The notes under the pieces are model-generated. The model did not search any database and had not been told where the DNA came from. It worked only from the letters and a program-made list of their open reading frames with translations. The position numbers and the translations under genes were made by a program. This document shows positions 52,413 through 60,192 of a DNA stretch of 64,000 nucleotides, one piece after another. The stretch's first letter is position 1. Each line of letters begins with the position of its first letter. The stretch is from Mycobacterium avium subsp. avium (lineage in GTDB: Bacteria; Actinomycetota; Actinomycetes; Mycobacteriales; Mycobacteriaceae). Where the stretch lies: NCBI RefSeq assembly GCF_009741445.1, contig NZ_CP046507.1, forward strand, positions 4,712,001 through 4,776,000, in the 5' to 3' direction.

Positions 52413-53513
52413 TCAGGTGGTCACCAAAGTGCTTGGTGCGTAAAGGCCTTTGCCGGTCACCAGCGGCAGATCGAGGGTGGTGCGGATGCCGGGTGGGGCC
52501 GCGATCACCGCCGGGATGGCGTTGACGATACGGCCCGCGGCTCCCGCGATCGCGGCGTGGTTGTGGTCTCCCTTGCGGCTGCTCGGGACGATGTCGACGG
52601 CGTACGACGGCTCCCCGGTGATCTCGACCCGGTAGGACCCGTCGCCCGCGGCCGGCTGCGGCAGGTCGGGGCGCAGATCCGGCCGCAGCCGGGTGACGTG
52701 CTCGATGACGATGGCGGGGTGGCCGTTGACCATGCCGCGAATCTCGAACTGCAGCACCGCCAGCGTGCCCTTGGCCACCCGGCCCACCGCGATGTCGAAG
52801 TCCTCCGGCGCCGGCTCGCGCTGGTAGGACTCGGTGATCTCGTCGACCTCGATGCCCAGTCCGGCGGCCAGCTGACGGATCGCGGTTCCCCAGGCGATGC
52901 TGAGGACTCCCGGCTGCAGCAGCATCGGGATCTCGTCGAGCGGACGGCCGAATCCCATGTAGCCCATGACTTCCGCGCCGTTGTAGCTGGCGTAGTCGTG
53001 AATCTCCATGCAGCGCACCTGCTCCACCCGCTGACAGGTTCCCGCCAGTGCCAGCGGGATCAGGTCATTGGCGAAGCCCGGGTCGACACCACTGATGAAG
53101 ATGCTCGAATTGCCTTGCCTGGCAGCGTCTTCCACGCGGGCGATGTACTTCTCAGGCATCACACCCCAGGGGTATTGCAGCAGCCCGGGCGACGATCCGA
53201 CGACGTTGATGCCGGCGGCCAGGATGCGCATGACGTCGGCCATCGCCTCGGGCAGCCGGGTGTCGCCCATCGCGCAGTACACCACGCATTCGGGCTTGGC
53301 GGCGATGACGGCGTCCAGGTCGCCGACGGCGGCGACGCCGGTGACCACCCCGGCATCGAGTCCGACGCCGCACAGCTCGCCGGCGTCCTTGCCGACCTTC
53401 TCCGGGGTGGACACGCACACCCCGGTCAGCTCGTAGCGCGGGTTGGTGATCAGTTCGGCGAGGGCCAGTCCGCCGACGTTTCCGGTGCCGACGTGCGCGA
53501 CGCGGATCGCCAT
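52413..53513 (-). CDS. DapB-like NAD(P)-dependent dehydrogenase (paralogue of 2610-3743)
   Basis: A 366-residue oxidoreductase of the same family as the dehydrogenase near the left end of the window. N-terminal IRVAHVGTGNVGGLALAELI, then GKDAGELCGVGLDAG, and C-terminal VNAIPAVIAAPPGIRTTLDL. The start is ATG 53513; an in-frame extension of 14 residues upstream lacks support. It forms a unit with the SDR (17-bp gap). An AT-rich stretch with TAGACACTAGTCCA at 53551-53564 lies about 40 bp upstream and may hold its promoter. Confidence 0.8.
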   Translation of the reverse strand: MAIRVAHVGTGNVGGLALAELITNPRYELTGVCVSTPEKVGKDAGELCGVGLDAGVVTGVAAVGDLDAVIAAKPECVVYCAMGDTRLPEAMADVMRILAAGINVVGSSPGLLQYPWGVMPEKYIARVEDAARQGNSSIFISGVDPGFANDLIPLALAGTCQRVEQVRCMEIHDYASYNGAEVMGYMGFGRPLDEIPMLLQPGVLSIAWGTAIRQLAAGLGIEVDEITESYQREPAPEDFDIAVGRVAKGTLAVLQFEIRGMVNGHPAIVIEHVTRLRPDLRPDLPQPAAGDGSYRVEITGEPSYAVDIVPSSRKGDHNHAAIAGAAGRIVNAIPAVIAAPPGIRTTLDLPLVTGKGLYAPSTLVTT

Positions 53514-53630
53514 GACAGTCTCCGTCCGTTGAGCGCCCAAAACTTTTCTAGACACTAGTCCATTAAATGGGCAGCGCCTACCGGCCCGGAGCCGCCGGCG
53601 GTTCCGCGTCCGTCGGCTACGACGAGAGGG

Positions 53631-54266
53631 TCAGGGACCCAGCGGCGAGGTGGTGCGGATCTCCTCGTCGCGGATCAGGCCGCGCAGCAGCGCGGTGCTG
53701 AATTCGGCGGCGATCTCCTTGGCGCTGCGGCGTCCGCTCGGGCGCAACCACCGGTAGGCGCCGAGCGTCATGCCGATGTAGCCGAGCGCCAGGACGTGCG
53801 AGTCGCACTCGTAGAACTCCCCGCTGGCGATCCCGCGGTCGATGAGCCCGTGCACGTGCTCGTAGACCTGGGTCTCCTTTTCCCGGACCGCGGCGACCTG
53901 TTCCTTGGTGAACCACTCGGTGATGTAGGGCTGCTCCTGGAAGTAGACGGCCGCACCCTCGGGGTTGGCGGCGATCTGGTCGAGCAGCCGCACGGTGTAC
54001 TGGTACAGCGCCTCGCGGGCGGTCATCGAGGGGTCGTCGTGGACCGCGGCCAGCGTCCGCTCGGCGGCCTGCTGGTAGATGTCGTAGAGGATCAGCGACT
54101 TGCTGGCGTAGTAGTGGTAGACGGTCGCCTTGTTCAGCCCGATCACGTCGGCGACGTCGTCCATCCGGGTGCCGTGATAGCCGCGCGCGGCGAACAGCTT
54201 GGTGGCGACGGCCAGCAGCTCTTCGCGGCGGGTTTGCCCATTCGGGGTGCTGCTGTCGGCGGGCAT
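53631..54266 (-). CDS. TetR-family regulator (Rv0158-like)
   Basis: A 211-residue regulator. HTH near residues 14-60 (ELLAVATKLFAARGYHGTRM, then DDVADVIGLNKATVYHYYAS). The ligand domain is closely conserved with Rv0158 (AVYFQEQPYITEWFTKEQVA and DRGIASGEFYECDSHVLALG). ATG start. An upstream palindrome CAACTGGTTG (54329-54338) about 65 bp from the start is a candidate autoregulatory site. It marks the return to conserved Rv gene order after the catabolic cluster. Confidence 0.9.
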   Translation of the reverse strand: MPADSSTPNGQTRREELLAVATKLFAARGYHGTRMDDVADVIGLNKATVYHYYASKSLILYDIYQQAAERTLAAVHDDPSMTAREALYQYTVRLLDQIAANPEGAAVYFQEQPYITEWFTKEQVAAVREKETQVYEHVHGLIDRGIASGEFYECDSHVLALGYIGMTLGAYRWLRPSGRRSAKEIAAEFSTALLRGLIRDEEIRTTSPLGP

Positions 54267-54328
54267 CTGTTCTCACTATCGTCGGTACGGGCAGGCCAGC
54301 CCCGGTTCGGCCAAGGATAACTATCAAT

Positions 54329-54338
54329 CAACTGGTTG
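54329..54338. promoter_or_regulatory. Palindrome upstream of the Rv0158-like tetR gene
   Basis: CAACTGGTTG (4-bp arms, TG centre), within the run CAACTGGTTGGA. Ten of these twelve bases recur as CATCTGGTTGGG upstream of the aldehyde dehydrogenase (62604-62615). It lies in an AT-rich patch between divergent genes and is a possible TetR operator. Confidence 0.4.
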
Positions 54339-54424
54339 GACAGTTTAAGCAAAACGCCGGGTGTCCCGTCGACGGCTATGCGACTAGACTTTCCTCGAAT
54401 GCGCTGAGTCGAGAGGTGGGGCCG

Positions 54425-54550
54425 ATGGATCCGAGTCCGGATTACGACGGAAGCGACGAAATCGAGTTCTTCATGCGGTACCTCACCTGGGGGTTGCGCG
54501 GGGTCACCGACGGCAACGGCTACCCGCCGCCGGCCTACCCGCCCGTCTAG
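54425..54550 (+). CDS. Conserved 41-residue small protein (Rv0157A-like)
   Basis: A short frame opening ATG at 54425 with GAGAGG about 9 nt upstream and closing at TAG 54548-54550. The product reads MDPSPDYDGSDEIEFFMRYL, then TWGLRGVTDGNGYPPPAYPP and V. It is acidic at the front and Pro/Tyr-rich at the end, without a signal or span. I recall a near-identical small protein (Rv0157A) at the same place in M. tuberculosis, which supports it being real. Function unknown. It sits between the tetR gene and the pnt operon, convergent with pntB. Confidence 0.75.
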   Translation: MDPSPDYDGSDEIEFFMRYLTWGLRGVTDGNGYPPPAYPPV

Positions 54551-54570
54551 GCACCGCGTTAGAGCGCCAG

Positions 54571-55995
54571 TTAGAGCGCCTTCAGTTCCTCGGCGACCTC
54601 GGTCACCGACTTCTTCGCGTCGCCGAACAGCATCGTCGTCCCCTCGGCGTAGAACAGCGGGTTGTCGATGCCGGCGAAGCCGGAGTTCATCGACCGCTTG
54701 AGCACGATCACCGACTTGGCCTTGTCCACGTTGAGAATCGGCATGCCGTAGATCGGGCTGGACGCCTCGTTGCGGGCGGCCGGGTTGGTGACGTCGTTGG
54801 CGCCGATCACGATCGCGACGTCGGTGCGGGCGAACTCGTCGTTGATGTCGTCCATGTCCTTCATCGCGTCGTAGTCGACCTCGGCCTCGGCCAGCAGCAC
54901 GTTCATGTGCCCGGGCATCCGGCCGGCCACCGGGTGGATGGCGTACTTCACCGGCACGCCCTTCTCCTCCAGCAGCGCGGCCATGTCCTTGACGGCGTGC
55001 TGGGCCTGCGCGACGGCCAGGCCGTAACCGGGCACCACGATCACCTGGTTGGCGTAGGCCATCTGGATCGCGGCGTCGGCCGCCGAGGTGGACTTGACGT
55101 GCTTGTCGCCGCCGTCACCGCCGCCCGGTGCCACGCCCCCACCGCCGAAGCCGCCGGCGACGATCGCCGGGATGGAGCGGTTCATCGCCTTGGCCATCAG
55201 GTTGGTCAGGATCGAACCCGAGGCGCCGACGATCATGCCGGCCACGATCATCGCGGTGTTGTTCAGCGCCAGCCCCGCGGCCGCGGCCGAGAGCCCGGTC
55301 ATCGCGTTGAGCAGCGAGATGACCACCGGCATGTCAGCGCCGCCGATGGGCAGCACCACCATCAGGCCCAGCACGCCGGCGGCGGCCAGCAGCCCGATCA
55401 TCCACCACAGCGACACCCCGCCGCTGCCGGGATGGGCGTGCAGACCGATCACCACCGCGGCGGCCACGGCGCCGGCCAGCAGCAGCAGGTTGATCGGCTG
55501 CTGGGCCTTGCCGAAGCCGATCGGGGCGCCGGAGATGATCTCCTGCAGCTTGCCGAACGCGATGATCGAGCCCCAGAACGAGATCGATCCGATGATCGCG
55601 GCGAACAACGACGCCACCACGATGTGCACCGTCGGTGACTCGCCGTGCTGGAACGCCGAAAAGCCGGATGTCTCAATGAATTCCGACAGGGCGATCAGCG
55701 CGACGGTGCCACCTCCGACGCCGTTGAAGAAGGCCACCAGCTGCGGCATGGCCGTCATCTTGGTGTAGCGGGCCGGCGGGACGCCGAGCACCACACCAAC
55801 CACCAGGCCGGCGATGATCAGCACCCATTGGTCGGTGTGGCGAATCTTGATCAGCGTCGCGGCCACCGCGATGGCCATGCCCACCGCGGCGATCAGGTTG
55901 CCGCGCACCGCCGTCTTGGGCCCGGTCAGCCCCATCAGGCCGTAGATGAACAGCGCGAAGGAAACGATGTAGAGGCCGATCACCAAGTAGTTCAT
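54571..55995 (-). CDS. pntB: Proton-translocating NAD(P) transhydrogenase beta subunit
   Basis: A 474-residue membrane subunit. About nine hydrophobic segments in the first ~290 residues form the proton channel. The C-terminal domain III binds NADP(H): VPGYGLAVAQAQHAVKDMAA, then VKYAIHPVAGRMPGHMNVLL, ANDVTNPAARN and SMNSGFAGIDNPLF. The enzyme uses the proton gradient to reduce NADP+ with NADH. ATG overlapping the pntAb stop (ATGA). Confidence 0.95.
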   Translation of the reverse strand: MNYLVIGLYIVSFALFIYGLMGLTGPKTAVRGNLIAAVGMAIAVAATLIKIRHTDQWVLIIAGLVVGVVLGVPPARYTKMTAMPQLVAFFNGVGGGTVALIALSEFIETSGFSAFQHGESPTVHIVVASLFAAIIGSISFWGSIIAFGKLQEIISGAPIGFGKAQQPINLLLLAGAVAAAVVIGLHAHPGSGGVSLWWMIGLLAAAGVLGLMVVLPIGGADMPVVISLLNAMTGLSAAAAGLALNNTAMIVAGMIVGASGSILTNLMAKAMNRSIPAIVAGGFGGGGVAPGGGDGGDKHVKSTSAADAAIQMAYANQVIVVPGYGLAVAQAQHAVKDMAALLEEKGVPVKYAIHPVAGRMPGHMNVLLAEAEVDYDAMKDMDDINDEFARTDVAIVIGANDVTNPAARNEASSPIYGMPILNVDKAKSVIVLKRSMNSGFAGIDNPLFYAEGTTMLFGDAKKSVTEVAEELKAL

Positions 55996-56309
55996 TTGGC
56001 CGCCTCGTCAGCCTTGGCGGGTTTCTTGCTCTTGAACATGCCCAGCATCCGGTCGGTGACGATGAACCCGCCGATGACGTTCAGGGTTCCGAACACCACC
56101 GCGACGAACAGGATGATCTGCATCGCCAGCGACGGATGCTCGACCGAGCCGAACACCACCAGCGCGCCGAGCACCACGATGCCGTGGATGGCGTTGGTGC
56201 CCGACATCAGCGGCGTGTGCAGCGTGTTGGGCACCTTGGAGATGACCGCGAACCCGACGAACCCGGACAGCACCAGGATCGCCAGGTTGGCCAACAGTTC
56301 GTCGTACAT
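55992..56309 (-). CDS. pntAb: NAD(P) transhydrogenase alpha subunit, membrane part
   Basis: A 105-residue small membrane subunit with three hydrophobic segments (LANLAILVLSGFVGFAVISK, HGIVVLGALVVFGSV, LAMQIILFVAVVFGTLNVIG). The conserved NTLHTPLMSGTNAIHG loop is present. It supplies the membrane helices of the alpha chain, encoded separately from the soluble part as in other actinobacteria. It starts directly after the pntAa stop and overlaps pntB by 4 bp. Confidence 0.93.
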   Translation of the reverse strand: MYDELLANLAILVLSGFVGFAVISKVPNTLHTPLMSGTNAIHGIVVLGALVVFGSVEHPSLAMQIILFVAVVFGTLNVIGGFIVTDRMLGMFKSKKPAKADEAAK

Positions 56310-57407
56310 CTATGCACTCTCCCGTGTCACACACGCCGCCGCCACGACTTCGTCGTCGAAGTCGGGGGCCAGCTTGCCGTCTTTGATCAGCAGGTCCAGC
56401 AGCGCGGTGATGTTCTTGCTGTAGAGCTCGCTGGCGTGCTCGGGCATGGTCGCCGGCAGGTTCAGCGGGGCGGCGATGGTGACGTCGTGCTTGACCACCG
56501 TCTTGCCCGGCTCGGTCAGCTCGCAGTTGCCGCCGGTCTCGCCGGCCAGGTCCACCACCACGCTGCCCGGCTTCATCGACTCGACCGCCGCGGCGGTCAC
56601 CAGTCGCGGCGCCGGGCGGCCGGGCACCAACGCCGTGGTGATCACCACGTCGAACCCGGCGATGGCCTCCTCCAGGGCCTTCTGCTGCTGGGCCCGCTCT
56701 TCCTCGGTGAGCTCGCGGGCGTATCCGCCCTCACCGGCCGCATCGATGCCCAGGTCGAGCCACTGCGCGCCCACCGAGCGCACCTGGTCCGCGACCTCGG
56801 GACGCACGTCGTAGCCCGACGTGCGCGCGCCCAGCCGCTTGGCCGTCGCCAGCGCCTGCAACCCGGCCACCCCGACGCCGAGCACCAGCACGCTGGCCGG
56901 TTTCACCGTGCCCGCCGCCGTCGTCAGCATCGGGAAGAACCGGGTCGACTCCGAGGCGGCCAGCAGCACCGCCTTGTAGCCGGCCACGTTGCCCTGCGAC
57001 GACAGCGCGTCCATCGCCTGGGCCCGCGAGATCCGCGGAATGGCCTCCAGCGCGAAGGCCTGCACGCCCGCCTGCTTCAAAGCGCCGATCGAGTTGTCGG
57101 CGTTGCGCGGCGCCAGGAAGCCGATCAGCGTCTGACCGCTGTGCAGCTTGGCGACCTCGTCGGCGGTCGGCGGCGCGACCTTGACCACGATGTCGGCGGC
57201 CCACGCGTCCCCGATGCCGGCGCCGGCCTCGGTGTAGAGCGCGTCGGGCAGCAGGGCCCGCTCGCCCGCGCCGGACTCGACCACCACCGCCAGGCCGCTG
57301 CCCACCAGCGACGCCACCGCCTTGGGCACCAGCGCGACCCGCCGCTCGTCGGCCCCGGATTCGGCGACCACCCCTACCTTGACCGCGTTGGCCTGCGCAT
57401 TTGTCAT
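56310..57407 (-). CDS. pntAa: NAD(P) transhydrogenase alpha subunit, NAD-binding part
   Basis: A 365-residue soluble domain I. It shows the family start VGVVAESGADERRVALVPKA, the NAD-binding ASVLVLGVGVAGLQALATAK and YDVRPEVADQVRSVGAQWLD. The conserved loop DVVITTALVPGRPAPRLVTA and the GSVVVDLAGETGGNCELTEP segment follow. It delivers NADH-derived hydride to PntB. ATG start; the 141-bp upstream region has two TTTCCTTGC direct repeats, otherwise nothing I can name. Confidence 0.95.
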   Translation of the reverse strand: MTNAQANAVKVGVVAESGADERRVALVPKAVASLVGSGLAVVVESGAGERALLPDALYTEAGAGIGDAWAADIVVKVAPPTADEVAKLHSGQTLIGFLAPRNADNSIGALKQAGVQAFALEAIPRISRAQAMDALSSQGNVAGYKAVLLAASESTRFFPMLTTAAGTVKPASVLVLGVGVAGLQALATAKRLGARTSGYDVRPEVADQVRSVGAQWLDLGIDAAGEGGYARELTEEERAQQQKALEEAIAGFDVVITTALVPGRPAPRLVTAAAVESMKPGSVVVDLAGETGGNCELTEPGKTVVKHDVTIAAPLNLPATMPEHASELYSKNITALLDLLIKDGKLAPDFDDEVVAAACVTRESA

Positions 57408-57548
57408 GGCGCGTACATCTACTTTCCTTGCTGATTTCCTTGCCTACCGGCAACTCATCGGCGACCCTGTTGGCGTGAACACCCTAACCCGGTCGCCGCG
57501 CCGCGCCGCAGGCCGCACCCGGCCCGCGCCGTCGCCGCCGCGCCGGCG

Positions 57549-58010
57549 CTACCAGAGCGGAATCTCCCGGCCGTGTTCGGATGCCGGGCGCGGCCCGAAG
57601 TAGCGGCGCTGCGACTCGTCGATCGGCACGTCGTTGATGCTGGCCTCGCGGCGGGCCATCAGCCCCGATTCGGTGAACTCCCACAGCTCGTTGCCGTAGC
57701 TGCGGTACCACTGGCCGGACCGGTCGCGGCACTCGTACTGGAACCGCACCGCGATGCGGTTGTCGTGGAAGTCCCACAGGCTCTTGCGCAGCGAGTAGTC
57801 GAGTTCGCGCTGCCACTTGCGGGTCAAAAAGGCGACGATCTGATCGCGGCCCACGATGTACTCGTCGCGGTTGCGCCACCGCGAATCGGGCGTGTACGCG
57901 AGGCTGACGTGCTCGGGATCGCGGGTGTTCCAGGCGTCCTCGGCGGCCTGCACCTTCTGCAGGGCCGTGTCCCGGGTGAACGGCGGGAAGGGGGGTCGGG
58001 ATTCGGTCAT
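57549..58010 (-). CDS. NTF2/SnoaL-like protein (DUF1348 type)
   Basis: A 153-residue cone-fold protein. Its sequence opens with an ALQKVQAAEDAWNTRDPEHV helix, then SLAYTPDSRWRNRDEYIVGR, and ends SQRRYFGPRPASEHGREIPL, the fingerprint of DUF1348. Function unknown; some relatives are small-molecule isomerases or hydrolases. I do not recall it at this place in H37Rv. It is divergent from fadE2 across a large inverted repeat. Confidence 0.85.
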   Translation of the reverse strand: MTESRPPFPPFTRDTALQKVQAAEDAWNTRDPEHVSLAYTPDSRWRNRDEYIVGRDQIVAFLTRKWQRELDYSLRKSLWDFHDNRIAVRFQYECRDRSGQWYRSYGNELWEFTESGLMARREASINDVPIDESQRRYFGPRPASEHGREIPLW

Positions 58011-58023
58011 GCCGCATCTCTAC

Positions 58024-58084
58024 CGCGAGCAGACACAAAAGCCCATTCCCAGCGGCGTGTCGGGGGCTTTTGCGTCTGCTCGCG
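58024..58084. repeat. Long inverted repeat between divergent genes
   Basis: Arms of 21 bp at 58024-58044 and 58064-58084 are complementary at 20 of 21 positions, with a 19-bp loop. Each arm contains CGCGAGCAGAC and AAAAGCCC (or complement). It lies in the 107-bp gap between the DUF1348 gene (minus) and fadE2 (plus), so it is not a simple terminator. I recall CGCGAGCAGACGC-type sequences as frequent in mycobacterial intergenic DNA, so it may be a dispersed element. Confidence 0.75.
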
Positions 58085-58117
58085 TTGGGCGGCGACCCGT
58101 GTCCTATGGTGACGGGC

Positions 58118-59350
58118 ATGGACTTCGCGATGTCGGCCAAAGCCAGCGACTACCACAAGCGGCTGACCGATTTCATGACCGAGCACGTCTTCGCGGCCGA
58201 GGCCGAATACGACAAGTACCGGCACGAGGCCGGCCCGCACGACCACACCGTCCCGCCGGTGGTGGAACAGCTCAAGGTCAAGGCCAAGCAGCAGGGGCTG
58301 TGGAACCTGTTCCTGCCCGCCGAGTCGGGTCTGACCAACCTGGAATACGCGCCGCTGGCCGAGATCACCGGCTGGAGCCTGGAGATCGCGCCCGAGGCGC
58401 TCAACTGCGCGGCGCCCGACACCGGCAACATGGAGACGCTGCACCTGTTCGCCACCGAGGAGCAGCGCAAGCAGTGGCTGGAGCCGTTGCTGGCCGGCGA
58501 GATCCGCAGCGCCTTCTCCATGACCGAGCCCGCCGTCGCGTCCAGCGACGCCCGCAACATCGAGACCTCCATCGTGCGCGACGGCGCCGACTACGTGATC
58601 AACGGCCGCAAGTGGTGGACGTCGGGCGCGGCGGACCCGCGCTGCAAGATCCTGATCGTGATGGGCCGCACCAACCCCGACGCGGCCAGCCACCAACAAC
58701 AGTCGATGGTGCTGGTGCCGATGGACACCCCGGGGGTGACGGTGGTGCGCTCCACCCCGGTGTTCGGCTGGCAGGACCAGCACGGCCACTGCGAGATCGT
58801 CTACGACAACGTGCGGGTGCCGGTCACCAACCTGCTCGGCGAGGAGGGCTCGGGCTTCGCGATCGCCCAGGCCCGGCTCGGACCGGGCCGCATCCACCAC
58901 TGCATGCGCGCCCTCGGCGGGGCCGAGCGGGCGCTGGCGCTGATGGTCGACCGGGCTCAAAAGCGGGTGGCGTTCGGCCGCCCGCTGGCCGAGCAGGGCG
59001 TGGTCCGGGAGTCGATTGCCAAGTCCCGCAACGAAATCGACCAGGCGCGGCTGCTCTGCGAGAAGGCGGCGTGGACCATCGACCAGCACGGCAACAAGGC
59101 CGCGCATCTGCTGGTCTCCCAGATCAAGGCGGTGGCCCCGAAGGTGGCCTGTGACGTCATCGACCGGGCCATCCAGGTGCACGGCGCCGCCGGGGTCAGC
59201 GACGACACGGTGCTGGCCCGCCTGTACGGCTGGCATCGCGCCATGCGGATCTTCGACGGCCCGGACGAGGTGCACATGCGGACCATCGCCCGCGCCGAAC
59301 TGGGCCGGGAAAAGTCTGCGCTCGCCGCGGCGGTCACAGCGCATGCCTGA
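58118..59350 (+). CDS. fadE2: Acyl-CoA dehydrogenase FadE2
   Basis: A 410-residue flavoenzyme of the ACAD10/11-like class. Motifs: AFSMTEPAVASSDARNIETS, YVINGRKWWTSGAADPRCKI, RVAFGRPLAEQGVVRESIAK and the terminal FDGPDEVHMRTIARAELGR with the putative catalytic glutamate. It introduces a trans double bond in an acyl-CoA during fatty-acid breakdown. ATG 58118. It overlaps ptbB by 8 bp, so the two are translated together, a link kept from H37Rv (Rv0154c-Rv0153c). Confidence 0.92.
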   Translation: MDFAMSAKASDYHKRLTDFMTEHVFAAEAEYDKYRHEAGPHDHTVPPVVEQLKVKAKQQGLWNLFLPAESGLTNLEYAPLAEITGWSLEIAPEALNCAAPDTGNMETLHLFATEEQRKQWLEPLLAGEIRSAFSMTEPAVASSDARNIETSIVRDGADYVINGRKWWTSGAADPRCKILIVMGRTNPDAASHQQQSMVLVPMDTPGVTVVRSTPVFGWQDQHGHCEIVYDNVRVPVTNLLGEEGSGFAIAQARLGPGRIHHCMRALGGAERALALMVDRAQKRVAFGRPLAEQGVVRESIAKSRNEIDQARLLCEKAAWTIDQHGNKAAHLLVSQIKAVAPKVACDVIDRAIQVHGAAGVSDDTVLARLYGWHRAMRIFDGPDEVHMRTIARAELGREKSALAAAVTAHA

Positions 59351-60173
59351 GGCGCTGCGAGAACTGTCCGGCGCGTGGAACTTTCGTGACGTCGCCGACG
59401 GTGCGCCCATGCTGCGGCCGGGTCGGCTGTTCCGGTCCGGCGAGCTGAGCGGGCTCGACGACGAGGGCCGCGCGACGCTGCGCCGGCTGGGCATCACCGA
59501 CGTCGCCGACCTGCGCGCGGCCCGCGAGGTGGCCCGGCGCGGCCCGGGCCGGGTTCCCGACGGGGTCGAGGTGCACCTGCTGCCCTTTCCCGATCTCGGC
59601 GAGCACGAGGCCGGCACCGACGACCAGGCGCCGCACGAGCACGCCTTCCAGCGGCTGCTCACCGGCGACGGGGCCGAGCAGTCGGCGGAGTCCGTCGACG
59701 AGGCCGCCACCCGCTACATGATCGACGAATACCGGCAATTCCCAACGCGTAACGGGGCGCAGCGAGCGCTGCACCGGGTCATCTCGCTGCTGGCCGCCGG
59801 GCGTGCGGTGCTCACCCACTGCTTCGCCGGCAAGGACCGCACCGGATTCGTGGTGGCGACGGTGCTCGAAGCGGTCGGCGTCGACCGCGACGTCATCGTC
59901 GCCGACTTTCTGCGCAGCAACGACGCCGCGCCCGCGCTGCGCGCGCAGATCTCGGCGATGATCGCGCAGCGCCAGGACACCGAGCTGACCCCGGAGGTGG
60001 TGACCTGGACCGAGGCGCGGCTGTCCGACGGTGTGCTGGGGGTGCGCGAGGAGTACCTGGCCGCCGCCCGGCAAACCATCGACGAGAAGTTCGGGTCGCT
60101 GCAGGCCTACCTGCGCGACGCCGGGGTCGGCGAGGCAGACGTGCAACGCCTGCGCGCGGCGCTGCTCGCCTGA
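59343..60173 (+). CDS. ptbB: Secreted tyrosine/lipid phosphatase PtbB (MptpB)
   Basis: A 276-residue phosphatase. The P-loop HCFAGKDRTG puts the nucleophile at Cys160 and the phosphate-binding Arg at 166, matching the numbering of M. tuberculosis MptpB. The lid region around ATRYMIDEYRQFPTRNGAQR is also present. MptpB acts on phosphotyrosine, phosphoserine/threonine and phosphoinositides and is exported into host cells without a classical signal peptide. The ATG lies inside the end of fadE2. The start of the product (RELSGAWNFRDVADGAPMLR) is typical. Confidence 0.92.
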   Translation: MPEALRELSGAWNFRDVADGAPMLRPGRLFRSGELSGLDDEGRATLRRLGITDVADLRAAREVARRGPGRVPDGVEVHLLPFPDLGEHEAGTDDQAPHEHAFQRLLTGDGAEQSAESVDEAATRYMIDEYRQFPTRNGAQRALHRVISLLAAGRAVLTHCFAGKDRTGFVVATVLEAVGVDRDVIVADFLRSNDAAPALRAQISAMIAQRQDTELTPEVVTWTEARLSDGVLGVREEYLAAARQTIDEKFGSLQAYLRDAGVGEADVQRLRAALLA

Positions 60174-60192
60174 CCCGCCGACCGCGCGCTGC

